Both the position numbers and the translations under genes were made by a program. From Kitasatospora mediocidica KCTC 9733 (lineage in GTDB: Bacteria > Actinomycetota > Actinomycetes > Streptomycetales > Streptomycetaceae), in assembly GCF_000744225.1 (NCBI RefSeq), contig NZ_JQLN01000004.1, positions 496,001 through 560,000 on the forward strand: a DNA stretch of 64,000 nt, read 5' to 3'. Within the stretch, counting starts at the first letter, position 1. Each line of letters opens with the position of its first letter. This document shows, in pieces, positions 9,014-19,400 of the stretch. The notes under the pieces were generated by a model. The model saw only the letters and a list, made by a program, of their open reading frames with translations. It did no database searches and was not told the DNA's origin.

Positions 9014-9393
9014 CGGCGAACACCTCCCCGGTCCGTGGCCGGGCCCGGCCGCAGGCTGCGGCGACCCCCCGTGGATCCGTCCCGCTCGGACGCTGCCGTC
9101 CCCTGGCCGATCATGTGCTCCCCCATCCAACAGGCCGGCGGACCCGGCACTCTCGGCATACCCACCCGGTCGGCGGGTGCCCACTACCGAGGTGTGACGT
9201 TCCGTCAGTACCAACGGTTGCGCCGGTTCGCGGACGATCAGGCTCCGGGCTGGGTGAAGCCCTGCGGACGGCAGGCCGCGCGTCCGTGCGCGACCGGGCC
9301 GTGGTTGCGGACCCGATCACTCTCCGAGGTACGGTGAGGGCCATCGCGGGGCGGGCCCACCGCCGCGCCCGGCCCGCTAGGGGAACGGCCCTC
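9014..9393. other. Divergent intergenic region between LCP gene and lgt
   Basis: 380 nt without a convincing gene. It must carry the promoters of both flanking genes. A possible promoter for lgt is TTGCGG (about 9305) and TACGGT (about 9330), but the spacer of 19 nt is long, so this is weak. No strong hairpin or repeat was found. Confidence 0.4.
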
Positions 9394-10269
9394 ATGCTGG
9401 AACTGGCATATCTGCCCAGCCCCTCCCAGGGGGTCTGGCACCTGGGGCCGGTGCCGATCCGCGCCTACGCGCTCTGCATCATCGCCGGGATCGCCGCCGC
9501 GCTGTGGCTGACCCGCAGGCGCTGGTCCGCGCTCGGCGGCAATCCGGACGACATCACGGACATCGCGGTCTGGGCGGTGCCGTTCGGCATCGTCGGCGGA
9601 CGGCTCTACCACGTGATCACCGACCCCGAGCTGTACTTCAAGGCCGGGGAGCAGCCGATCCGGGCGCTGTACATCTGGGACGGCGGCCTCGGGATCTGGG
9701 GTGCGGTGGCGCTCGGCGCGGTCGGTGCCTGGATCGGCTGCCGCCGCCGGGGCATCCGACTGTCCGCCTACGCGGACGCCCTCGCGCCGGGCCTGATCCT
9801 CGCGCAGGCCATCGGCCGCTGGGGCAACTACTTCAACCAGGAGCTCTACGGGAACCCCACCCACCTGCCCTGGGGCCTGCTCATCGACCCGGCGCACCGG
9901 CCGCCGGGCACCCCGGACATCGCCACCTACCAGCCGACCTTCCTCTACGAGTCGCTGTGGGACCTGGGCGTCGTCGTGCTGCTGCTCTGGGCGGACCGGC
10001 GGTTCAGCATGCACTCCGGGCGCCTGTTCGCCCTGTACGTCGCCGCCTACACGGCCGGGCGGGGCTGGGTGGAGGCGCTGCGCGACGACCACGCCAACCA
10101 CATCCTCGGGCTGCGGCTCAACGACTGGACCTCGCTGCTCCTCTTCCTCGCCTCGGTCGCCTACCTGGTGATCACCCGCAACCGCCCGGCCCCGGCGGAC
10201 CCGGGTATCGGCCGCGTCGCGGGCCCCGACCTCACGGGCGCGGCCGACAAGCCCGACGAGACGGCCTGA
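9394..10269 (+). CDS. lgt: Prolipoprotein diacylglyceryl transferase
   Basis: A 291-residue integral membrane enzyme that transfers a diacylglyceryl group from phosphatidylglycerol to the lipobox cysteine of prolipoproteins. The Lgt signature is clear: GRWGNYFNQELYG, with the essential Arg and Asn, plus VPIRAYALCIIAGI, IVGGRLYHVITD and YESLWDLGVVVLL. About seven hydrophobic segments are present, as expected. The start ATG 9394 follows GGGGAACGG. Length is a little shorter than many Streptomyces homologues, which carry long Pro/Ala tails. It is a housekeeping gene and marks the left border of the NRPS cluster. Confidence 0.95.
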   Translation: MLELAYLPSPSQGVWHLGPVPIRAYALCIIAGIAAALWLTRRRWSALGGNPDDITDIAVWAVPFGIVGGRLYHVITDPELYFKAGEQPIRALYIWDGGLGIWGAVALGAVGAWIGCRRRGIRLSAYADALAPGLILAQAIGRWGNYFNQELYGNPTHLPWGLLIDPAHRPPGTPDIATYQPTFLYESLWDLGVVVLLLWADRRFSMHSGRLFALYVAAYTAGRGWVEALRDDHANHILGLRLNDWTSLLLFLASVAYLVITRNRPAPADPGIGRVAGPDLTGAADKPDETA

Positions 10270-10299
10270 GAGGGGCGGGGCCTCCGGAAGGGCGGCGGC

Positions 10300-11631
10300 T
10301 CAGCGTCCTGCGGCCGGTACCAGGTAGGCCGCGACGCTGCGCAGCTTCTCGCAGGTCTCCTCCAGTTCGCGCGCCGGGACGGACTGGGCCACGATCCCGG
10401 CCCCCGCCCGCAGCCAGACCCGTCCGGCCTGCTCGAAGACCGCGCGCAGGACCAGGGCGGCGTCGAGCGCGCCGGAGGCGTCCACGGCCAGCACCGCGCC
10501 CCCGTACATCTCCCGGGCCACCTGTTCGTGCTGCCGGACGCCCGCGACGGCGGCCGGCTTGGGCACGCCGGTCGCGGTGATCGCGGGGAACAGCGCGGCG
10601 AACGCGTCCCAGCGGTCCAGGCCCGGCGCGAGCCGGCCGGAGAGCCGCGAGGCCAGGTGCTGCACGCTGCCGCGCTCCTTGACGACCATGTACTCGTCGA
10701 CCGCGATGCCCGCCGCCTCGCAGACCTCGCCGAGCTCGCCGCGGGCGGCCTCCACCGAGATCCGGTGCTCGTGGATCTCCTTGGCGTCGCCCAGGAGTTC
10801 GGCGCGCAGCCGGGCGTTCTCGGCGGCCGAGTCGGTGCGGGCCCGGGTGCCCGCCAGCGGCTGGGTCCGGACCAGACCGTCGGCGTCGACCGTGACGACC
10901 AGTTCCGGGCTGAAGCCGGCCGCCCGCAGAGCGCCCATGCCGAGCAGGAAGGACCGGGCCGGGGTGTTGTGGCGCCGGCCGAGCACGAAGGTGTCCACCA
11001 GGTCGATCGCGCCGGGCACCGGGACGACCCTGCTGAGCACGACCTTCTGGTACGAACCGGCGGCGATGTCGGCCACGGCCGAAGCCACCAGCTTCCGGTA
11101 CTGGTCGCCGTCGGCCGTGAGGTCGATTCCGGGCACCCCGCCCACCGCGGCTGGTGCGGTGGGTGCCTCGGCGAGGAGCGCGGCAAGCCGGTCCCGGGCG
11201 CCCGGGCCGGTGGTCCGCAGCAGCGCCCGGCCGGCCGTGATCCTCACCTCGTCCTGGGGAACGACCAGGTGAAGGAGCGGAGTTGAGGCGCCTCCCGGGT
11301 CGCCGCCGGACTGCGCGACGGCGAGTTCGAAGGCCGCCCAGCCGTAGGCGCACCAGCCCTCCACCGGCAGCTCGTCGAGCAGTGCGGCGACCACCCGCAG
11401 CGGCTGCTCGTGCCAGGCGATGCTGCGCCGGTCCGCACCGCAGGTGTAGTGCACGTGCCGCCCGTCCACCCGGATCTCCGCCAGCGTCCCCACGCCGACG
11501 TGCCAGACGGCGCCCTGCTCGTAGACGACATGGGTCTCGGCCCGGTGGGCCCTGGCCAGTCGCGCGGCCATCAGCAGCGGGTCGTGCGGGGCGTCGACCT
11601 CGGTCTCCCGGTAGCACTGGCGTGGGGTCAT
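10300..11631 (-). CDS. Salicylate synthase (MbtI/Irp9/YbtS type)
   Basis: A 443-residue chorismate-utilising enzyme that converts chorismate to salicylate through isochorismate. Diagnostic segments are YQKVVLSRVV (catalytic Lys region), TQPLAGTRAR, GDAKEIHEHRISVEAA (Mg-binding Glu), KERGSVQHLASRLSGRL and FPAITATGVPKPAAV, ending LRAGAGIVAQSVPARELEETCEKLRS. This pattern separates single-enzyme salicylate synthases from plain isochorismate synthases. No separate isochorismate-pyruvate lyase is present, which fits. Its start overlaps the stop of the AMP ligase gene by 4 nt (ATGA), so translation is coupled. It supplies the starter acid for the NRPS. Confidence 0.92.
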   Translation of the reverse strand: MTPRQCYRETEVDAPHDPLLMAARLARAHRAETHVVYEQGAVWHVGVGTLAEIRVDGRHVHYTCGADRRSIAWHEQPLRVVAALLDELPVEGWCAYGWAAFELAVAQSGGDPGGASTPLLHLVVPQDEVRITAGRALLRTTGPGARDRLAALLAEAPTAPAAVGGVPGIDLTADGDQYRKLVASAVADIAAGSYQKVVLSRVVPVPGAIDLVDTFVLGRRHNTPARSFLLGMGALRAAGFSPELVVTVDADGLVRTQPLAGTRARTDSAAENARLRAELLGDAKEIHEHRISVEAARGELGEVCEAAGIAVDEYMVVKERGSVQHLASRLSGRLAPGLDRWDAFAALFPAITATGVPKPAAVAGVRQHEQVAREMYGGAVLAVDASGALDAALVLRAVFEQAGRVWLRAGAGIVAQSVPARELEETCEKLRSVAAYLVPAAGR

Positions 11632-13241
11632 GGTGTGTTCTCCCTGACGGCTTTTGCGAGGCCTTCGGCCCGCAGTCTGGCGGCGACACCGGCCGCGAGT
11701 TCGCGCTTGTCGACCTTGCCCGCGCCGGTGCGCGGGAACGCGTCCGCGATTTCGAGCCGGTCGGGCAGTTTGTACGCGGCCAGCCCCCGCCCGCGCAGGA
11801 AGGCGGCCAGCTCGCCGAGGGTGGGCGCACTCCCCTGCGGCACCACGTACGCGCAGGAGCGTTCGCCGAGCAGCCCGTCCGGCATGCCGACGACTGCGGC
11901 CTGCGCGACCTGCGGGTGCGCCGACAGGTGGTCCTCGACCTCGGCGGCCGGCACCTTCTCCCCGCCGCGGTTGATGACGTCCTTGACCCGCCCCTCGACG
12001 ACCAGGTGGCCGGTCGCGGTGCGGCGCACCAGGTCGCCCGTGCGGTAGTAGCCGTCCGTGGTGAAGGCGGTCGCGTCGTAGTCGGGGGCCCGGTAGTAAC
12101 CGCGGATCGTGTACGGGCCGCGGACGAGCAGTTCGCCGATCTCGCCGGGGGCGACCTCCCGCTCGTCGCCGTCCACCACCCGCAGTTCGTCCGCCGCGGA
12201 GAGCGGGCGGCCCTGGGTGGAGAGCACGGTCTCCGGCGGATCGTCGGGCCGGGTGAAGCAGAGCAGGCCTTCGGCCATGCCGAACACCTGCTGCAGCCGG
12301 CAGCCCAGTTCGGGACCGACCCGGGCCGCCTCGGCCCGGCCCAGCCGGGCGCCGCCGACCTGGAGCAGGCGCAGGCTCGACAGGTCGGCGTCGGACCAGG
12401 AGGCCTCAGCCAGCCAGAGCGTGAGGAGCGGCGGGGTGAGGGCGGACACGGTCACCCGTTCCCGGGCGATCAGCTCGAAGGTCTGGTCGGGGGCGGCGCC
12501 CGGCGCCAGGACGACGGTGCCGCCGACCGCCAGCGTGCCCAGCACGCCGGGGCAGCCGAGGGCGAAGTTGTGCGCGGCGGGCAGGGCCGCGAGATAGCGG
12601 GAGTTCTCGTCCAGCCCGCACAGCGCGGCGCTCTCCCGGACGTTGTAGACGTAGTCCCGGTGCGTGCGGGGAATGAGTTTCGGCGCACCCGTCGTCCCAC
12701 CGGAGAGAAGCAGCAGGGCGAGGTCCGCAGGGGCGGGTACGGGGAATTGCGAATCCGGTCGGCGAGAAGGCAGATCGGTACCGTCGTGCAACCGGAATAC
12801 GTCGTCGAGAGAACCATCTGGATGCCCTGCGGTCAGGACGTGACGCAAGCCTTGATTTCCCGCGCGAACGGCCTCGGCAAGGGAAAGGAAGTCGAATCCG
12901 GGCTGCCCGCGGGGGATGGCGTACCCCACCGCCTCGGCCATCTTACACAGATGATCGATCTCGTTTCTCCGGTGTCCGGGCAGCGCCAGGACCGGAATCA
13001 CGCCGAGCCGGAAAAGGGCGAAAATAAGAAGTATGAATTCGATGGAGTTCGGAAGCTGGACGACGACACGGTCGCCGGCGGCCAGGCCCAGCCCGGCCAG
13101 CCGACCGGCCAGCCGCTCGACGGCAGCGTCGAGTTCGCCGTAGCCGATGCGCCGTCCCGAGGAGATCAGCGCCGTCCGGTCGGGGCGACAGCGAGCCTGC
13201 GAGCGCAGGATGGCGTCAAGGGTATCCACTCTGAGTTTCAT
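11628..13241 (-). CDS. Salicylate-AMP ligase (YbtE/PchD/MbtA-like)
   Basis: A 537-residue stand-alone adenylation enzyme that activates salicylate as the AMP ester and loads it on the ArCP of the NRPS. Motifs: LLLLSGGTTGAPKLIPRTH (A3), LPAAHNFALGCPG (aryl-acid binding Asn, replacing the Asp of amino-acid A domains), VFGMAEGLL (A5), YYRTGDLV (A7), GRVKDVINRGGEKVPAAEVE (A8) and FPRTGAGKVDKREL (A10 Lys). The neighbouring salicylate synthase makes salicylate the expected substrate rather than 2,3-dihydroxybenzoate. Its promoter must lie in the 13242-13462 region shared with the NRPS operon. Confidence 0.93.
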   Translation of the reverse strand: MKLRVDTLDAILRSQARCRPDRTALISSGRRIGYGELDAAVERLAGRLAGLGLAAGDRVVVQLPNSIEFILLIFALFRLGVIPVLALPGHRRNEIDHLCKMAEAVGYAIPRGQPGFDFLSLAEAVRAGNQGLRHVLTAGHPDGSLDDVFRLHDGTDLPSRRPDSQFPVPAPADLALLLLSGGTTGAPKLIPRTHRDYVYNVRESAALCGLDENSRYLAALPAAHNFALGCPGVLGTLAVGGTVVLAPGAAPDQTFELIARERVTVSALTPPLLTLWLAEASWSDADLSSLRLLQVGGARLGRAEAARVGPELGCRLQQVFGMAEGLLCFTRPDDPPETVLSTQGRPLSAADELRVVDGDEREVAPGEIGELLVRGPYTIRGYYRAPDYDATAFTTDGYYRTGDLVRRTATGHLVVEGRVKDVINRGGEKVPAAEVEDHLSAHPQVAQAAVVGMPDGLLGERSCAYVVPQGSAPTLGELAAFLRGRGLAAYKLPDRLEIADAFPRTGAGKVDKRELAAGVAARLRAEGLAKAVRENTP

Positions 13242-13462
13242 CCCATTGATCTGAATATTTTATGAGCAAGGGTAGGACAGGAGAGATGGGGTCGTGCACA
13301 ATCCAACCATCAATCCCGGTGTACTTTAGCGCTCTTCGCATTCACCGGTGGCACCGTCGGGACTTTGCCCGGAGTGGGAAGTCTGGTGTATTAGTTTCTG
13401 GACGCACAACCTTCTGTGCCGCAGTAGGACAAGTACACTGCTATCCGAGCGATGGGCGAGGG
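13242..13462. promoter_or_regulatory. Divergent promoter region of the NRPS cluster
   Basis: 221 nt between the two divergent operons. It is visibly richer in A and T than the flanking coding DNA (for example CTGAATATTTTATGAGC near 13250). It must drive both the salicylate genes and the NRPS operon. I looked for the 19-bp IdeR/DmdR1 iron box (TTAGGTTAGSCTAACCTAA type) and found none, so iron control is not supported by this region. No clear inverted repeat was found. Confidence 0.55.
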
Positions 13463-16400
13463 ATGCTTTCACCGCAGCATGGGATTTCGGCCACTGAACA
13501 TGAGGCGCAGCCACTCGCCCGCCCATCGCTGACGGCGGACGCACTCAGGAATGCGGTCGCGGACCTGCTCGGCTGCGAGGCTCGGGATCTCCTGGACACC
13601 GACGACCTCGCCGAGCTCGGCATGGACTCGATCCGGACGATGACGCTGGCCGGCTGGCTGCGTCGCCAGGGCGTCCAGGTCGGCTTCCCGGCGCTGGCGC
13701 AGAGCCCGACGCTCGCCCAGTGGTCGGCGCTGGCCGACGCCCACCTGCCGGAGCCCCGGGCGCGGAGCGCGGCGGTCGCCGAGGCCGGTCCGGCCGTCGA
13801 CGGGAGCGGTCAGCCGGTTGACCCGGGCGCGCCCTTCGCGCTGACGCCGATGCAGCACGCGTACTGGATCGGGCGGCGCGACGACCAGGTGCTCGGCTCG
13901 GTGGGCTGCCACGCCTACCTGGAGTTCGACGGCGTCGGCCTCGTACCCGAACGGCTCGAAGCCGCGGTGCGCACCGTGCTCGCCCGGCACGGCATGCTGC
14001 GGGCCCGGTTCCTGGAGGACGGCACGCAGCAGATCATGCCGGACAGCGCCTGGCCCGGGCTGCTGGTGCACGACCTGCGCGACGGCCCCGAGCAGCACGT
14101 GGCCGGGCGGCTCGAGCAACACACGGCAGAGCGCCTCGCGGCCGTCCGGGAGGCGCTCTCGCACCGCCGGCTGCGCGTGGAGCAGGGCGAGGTGCTGGAT
14201 GTGCAGCTCTCGCTGCTGCCCGGCGGCGCCACCCGGCTGCACCTCGGCGTGGACCTGCTGGTCGCGGACGTCGAGAGCATCAGAATCCTGCTGGCCGACC
14301 TCACCCGCGCCTACCACTCCCCCGAACTCCTGTCACCCACCGAAGAGTTCACCTTCCCGCACTACCTCGCCGACCACGGCGCACGGCGCGCGCAGGCCCG
14401 CCGGGAGGCCCAGGCGTACTGGCGCGACCGGCTGCCCGACCTGCCGGACGGGCCCGGCCTGCCGCTGGCCACCGACCCGACGCGACTGGCGGCGGCGCCG
14501 CGCTTCACCCGGCGGCGGCACCGCCTGGAACCGGACGCCTGGCGGCGGTTCGGCGACCGCGCGCGGCGCGGCGGCACCACCCCGGCGATGGCCCTGGCCG
14601 CCGCGTACGCCGAGGTGCTCGGCGCGTTCAGCGAGAGCCCCCGGTTCCTGCTCAGCGTGCCGCTGTTCGACCGCGACGCGGTGCACCCGGCCGTCCCCGG
14701 CATGGTGGCCGACTTCACCGACCTGCTGCTGCTCACCGCGGACGTCTCGGCGGACGTCTCGTTCCTGGAGCGCGCCCGCGCGCTGCAGAGCGAGTTCCGG
14801 GCCGTCGCCGCGCACAGCGCGTACTCCGGTGTCGACGTGCTGCGTGACCTGGCCCGCGCGCGGGAGACCGGGGAGGAGCAGCCGCGGAGGGCGCCCGTGG
14901 TGTTCGCCTGCACCCTCGGCGACGATCTCATCGACGCCGAAGTGCGGCAGTCCATCGGCGAGTTGGGCTGGATGATCTCGCAGACCCCGCAGGTCTGGCT
15001 GGACCACCAGGTGTACGAGTCGCAGGGCGGCGTCGACCTGTGCTGGGACGCCGTCGACGACCTGTTCCCCGCCGGGCTGGTCGACGACATGTTCGACAGC
15101 TACCGGGAGTTGGTCGACCGCCTCGCCGCCGGGCGCGCCTGGGACGGACCCGTCCGCCCGGCCCTGCCGCCGCGCCAGCGGGCCGTCCGGGCCCGCGTCA
15201 ACGCCACCGGCGCGCCCGGCGCCGACCGCCCGCTGCACGCGGGCTTCTTCGACCGCGCCGCCGAACACCCGGACAGCCCGGCCCTGTTGTGGGGCGACGA
15301 CGACGCGGCGCCGGACGCGACGACGGCACACGGGACGACGGCACACGGGACGACGACGTACGGGAGGATGACGTACGGCACGCTGGCGCGGCGGGCGCTG
15401 GGGGTGGCCGCGGCGCTGCGTGAGCGCGGACTGCGGGCGGCCGAACCGGTGGCCGTCTCGACCGCCCGGGGCGCCGACCAGATCGCGGCGGTGCTCGGGG
15501 TGCTCGCAGCCGGCGGCAGCTACGTCCCCGTGGGCGTCGACCAGCCGGACCGGCGGCGGCGGCGGATCCTGGAGCGCGCCGGTGTCCGGCTGCTGCTGAC
15601 CGACACGGCCGCCCCGACCGGCCTCCCCTCGACCGTGTCGGCGCTGGACGTCGCGACGGCCTGCGCGCACCCGCCGCTCGCGGGGCCCGTCCCGGTGCCG
15701 GCCGACGCGCCCGCCTACGTGATCTTCACCTCGGGCACCACCGGCGACCCCAAGGGCGTCCAGGTCGCCCACGGCGCGGCCGCCAACACCGTCGCCGACC
15801 TCAACGAGCGCTTCTCGGTGGGCCCCCGCGACCGGGTACTCGCCGTCTCCGCGCTCGACTTCGACCTGTCGGTCTACGACGTCTTCGGCCTGCTGTCGGC
15901 CGGTGGCGCGCTGGTCCTGCCGGCCGAGGCGCAGCGGCGCGACCCCCGGGCGTGGGCCGAGCTGATCGCCCGGCACGGCGTCACCGTCTGGAACTCGGTA
16001 CCGGTCCTGCTGGACATGCTGCTCACCGCGGCCCCGGTCGAACCCCAACTGCCGGGAGGCCTAGCCGGGTTGCGGCTGGCACTGCTGTCGGGCGACTGGA
16101 TCGGCCTCGACCTGCCCGGGCGGCTCGCCGGGCGGAGCGGGCAGGCCTGCCGGTTCGTCGCGCTCGGCGGCGCGACCGAGGCCTCGATCTGGTCGAACCT
16201 CTTCGAGGTGACCGAGGTTCCCGCGACCTGGACCTCCGTCCCGTACGGATTCCCGCTGCGCAACCAGCAGTTCAGGGTGGTCGGGCCGACCGGCCTGGAC
16301 CGCCCCGACTGGGTGGCCGGCGAACTGTGGATCGGCGGCGCCGGCGTGGCGCTCGGCTACCTCGGTGATCCCGGGCTCACGGCGGACCGGTTCGTCACGC

Positions 16401-19400
16401 ACGAGGACGGTCGCTGGTACCGGACGGGCGACCGTGGGCGCTACTGGCCGGACGGCACGCTGGAGTTCCTCGGCCGAATCGACCGGCAGATCAAGATCCG
16501 GGGCGTGCGCACCGAGTTGGGCGAGATCGAGGCGGCCCTCCAGGCGCACCCCTCGGTCGGTCGCTGCACGGTGGCCGTGCTCGGCGAGGGCCCGGCCAGG
16601 CGGCTGGCGGCGGTGGCCACCCCGGTGGCCGTCGACGGGCGCCCGGCCCGGCCGGCGCTGCCTCCCGTACCGGCCCCGCGCGCGGTGGCCGTCGCCGAAC
16701 CCGCCCCGGAGTCGGCGGGCCCGGCAGGGCCGCGCGACCAGGCGGGACCGGCAGCGCCGCGCGACCAGGCGGGACCGGCAGCGCCGCGCGACCAGGCGGG
16801 ACCGGTGGCGCCGCGCGACCAGGCGGACCCCGAGGCGCGTGTCGTCGAGCACGTCCTCGCCCGGCTCGCGGCCGGTGAGGCGGGCGTCACGGCCGCGAGC
16901 GCGCCGCTCACCGAACTGGCCCGCCGCTGGGGCGCGCCGCCCGGGTGGCAGCCGCTGCTGCGCCTCTGGTTCGACTGGCTCGCCGCGCGGGGCGTGCTCA
17001 CCGGCGACCGGCACGGTTACGCCGCCGGTCCACGACTGGCCGCCGTGTGCCGACCGGCCGCGTCCGAGGCGCCGCCCGGCGGCGAACTCACGGCGGTGGC
17101 CCAACGGTTGGCGCAACGAATCGACGAGCTGGCCGCCGTCGTGCGCGGCGAACTCGACCCGTCGGCGCTGCTCGACGACCCGGTGCTGGCTCCCGAGGCG
17201 CTGGCGGGTCTCGACGCCGGCGCGGATCGCGCGGCGGCCGCGCTGGTCGCCGAACTCCCTTCGACGGCAATCCCCTTGGAGATCGCCGTACTCGGGGCAG
17301 GCGGCTCCCGGATCGCCCGGCGACTGGCCGCCGCCGACGACCGCCACCGCTGCACCCTGCTCGACACCTCCGTCAGCCGGCTCGACGCCGCCCAGAAGCT
17401 GCTGGCCGACGCCCCCGGCCGGTTCGCCTACCGCCGGCTCAGCGGCCCGCTGGTTCCGGCCGAACTGCTGGGCCGCTTCGACGTGGTGGTGGCCGACAAC
17501 GCGCTGCACGCGTACCCCGACCCGGCGCAGGGCGCGCAGCTCGGCGCGCTGCTGCTCGCGCCCGGCGGGCTGCTGCTCGCGCTGGAACGGACCGCGCTTC
17601 CCCCGCTCGCCCTGATCGCCGCCGCCCTGCCGACCGTCGGCTTCACCCGGCTCGACCCGGTCCGCCGGGACCGACGCACCCCGCTGCTCCCAGCCGTGGA
17701 CTGGCACCACCTGCTGGCGCGCGCCGGGCTCGTCCCGTCACCCGCCCGCGCCGGCGGCCCGGCCCTCCCGGACGGGCATCTGCTGCTGCGCGCCGCCAAG
17801 GCCCCGGACGCCGGGCTGCCGACCGAGGACGCCCTCCGGGAGTGGCTGGCCGCCCGGCTGCCCGCCGCGATGATCCCCGACCTCCTGTTCGGCACGGCCG
17901 CGCTGCCGCTCACCGCCAACGGCAAGGTGGACCGCGCCGCGCTGGCGGGCCTGCTGCCCGCCGCCGATCCCGCCGGGGCCGGGGCGGGCGCCGCACGGGC
18001 CGCCGGCGACCCGCCGAGCGGTCCGCTGGAGACCGCGCTGGCCGCGCTCTGGTGCGAGGTGCTCGGGGTCGGGTACGTCGCCCGCGAGCAGAGCTTCTTC
18101 GCGCTCGGCGGCGACTCGCTGCTGGCCACCCGGCTGGTGAGCCGGCTGCGCGGCGCCGGGCTGGCCGTGGAGCTGTCGGCGGTGTTCGCCTCCCCCGTCC
18201 TCAAGGACCTCGCCGCGTGCCTCACGCACGCCCCTGGCGCGCCGCACGCGACGGTCGTCGCCGACCCCGGGCACCGCCACGACCCGTTCCCGCCCACCGA
18301 CGTGCAACGCGCCTACTGGACCGGCCGGGCCGCCGGCCTGCCGCTGGGCGGCGTGGGCGCGCACTACTACGTCGAGTTCGACGGGACCGGGCTCGACCTC
18401 GACCGCCTCGAAGAGGCCTGGAACCGCCTGATCGCCCGGCACGAGATGCTGCGGGCCGTCTTCGACGAACACGGCGACCAGCGCATCCTGGCCGACGTGC
18501 CGAGGGTGGTGATCCCGGTCGAGCGGCCGACGGCCGATGCCGCTGGGGACGCGCTCGGCGCGTTCCGCACGGCCATGTCGCACCAGGTCCGCGACCCGGC
18601 GCGGTGGCCGCTGGTCGACCTGCGCGCGCTGGTCTACGAGCAGGACGGCGCGCGGCGCGTCCGGCTCGGGGTCAGCCTGGAGAACATCGTGCTGGACGGC
18701 CGCAGCATGATGATCGTGCTCGGCGAACTCGACCGGCTCTACCGCACGCCGGACGCGGCGCTGCCCCCGGTCGACGGGCTGTCCTTCCGCGACTACCTGC
18801 TCCAGGTCGCGCCGTCCGCCGCCGCCTCCGAAGCCGCGCGGCGGTACTGGACGGACCGGCTGGCCGACCTGCCGCCCGCACCCCGGCTGCCGCTGGCCGC
18901 GCACCCGTCGGAGGTCACCGCGGCGCGCTTCGTCAGGCGCTCGGGGCTGCTGCCGACGGCTCGCTGGCAGGCCCTCACCGACCGGGCCCGGACGTACGGG
19001 CTGACGCCCTCGGCCGTCCTGCTCGCCGGGTACGCCGAGGTGCTCGGGCGGTGGAGCGCCCACCCCGAACTCACGGTCAACCTCACGCTCTTCGACCGCG
19101 AGGAGGTGCATCCGGCCGTCGACGACATCGTGGGCGACTTCACCTCGCTGCTGCTCGTCGCCTACCAGCCCGCGCCCGGCGCCGGGTTCCTCGACCGGGC
19201 CCGCGCCCTCCAGCGGCGGCTGGGAGAGGACCTGGGTCACCGCGCCTGGTCGGCCGTCCGGGTCACCCGCGAGCTGGCCAGGTCGCAGGGGGTGGCGGAG
19301 CAGGCGATGCCGGTGGTCTTCACCAGCGCGCTGGGCACCCCGCGCGACCTCTCGCTCGACCTCGCCGACTGGCTGCTGCCCCGGGTCTGGGGCGTCTCGC

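Noticed and set aside
13262..13462. Extending the first NRPS upstream to an in-frame ATG at 13262
   Set aside because: The added 67 residues are AT-rich intergenic DNA with non-protein-like sequence and would remove the divergent promoter.
13242..13462. An IdeR/DmdR1 iron box controlling the NRPS operons
   Set aside because: No match to the 19-bp palindrome; only scattered short similarities.
15300..15380. Repeats as a CRISPR array
   Set aside because: Units are 15 nt, contiguous and in-frame in a coding region, without spacers.
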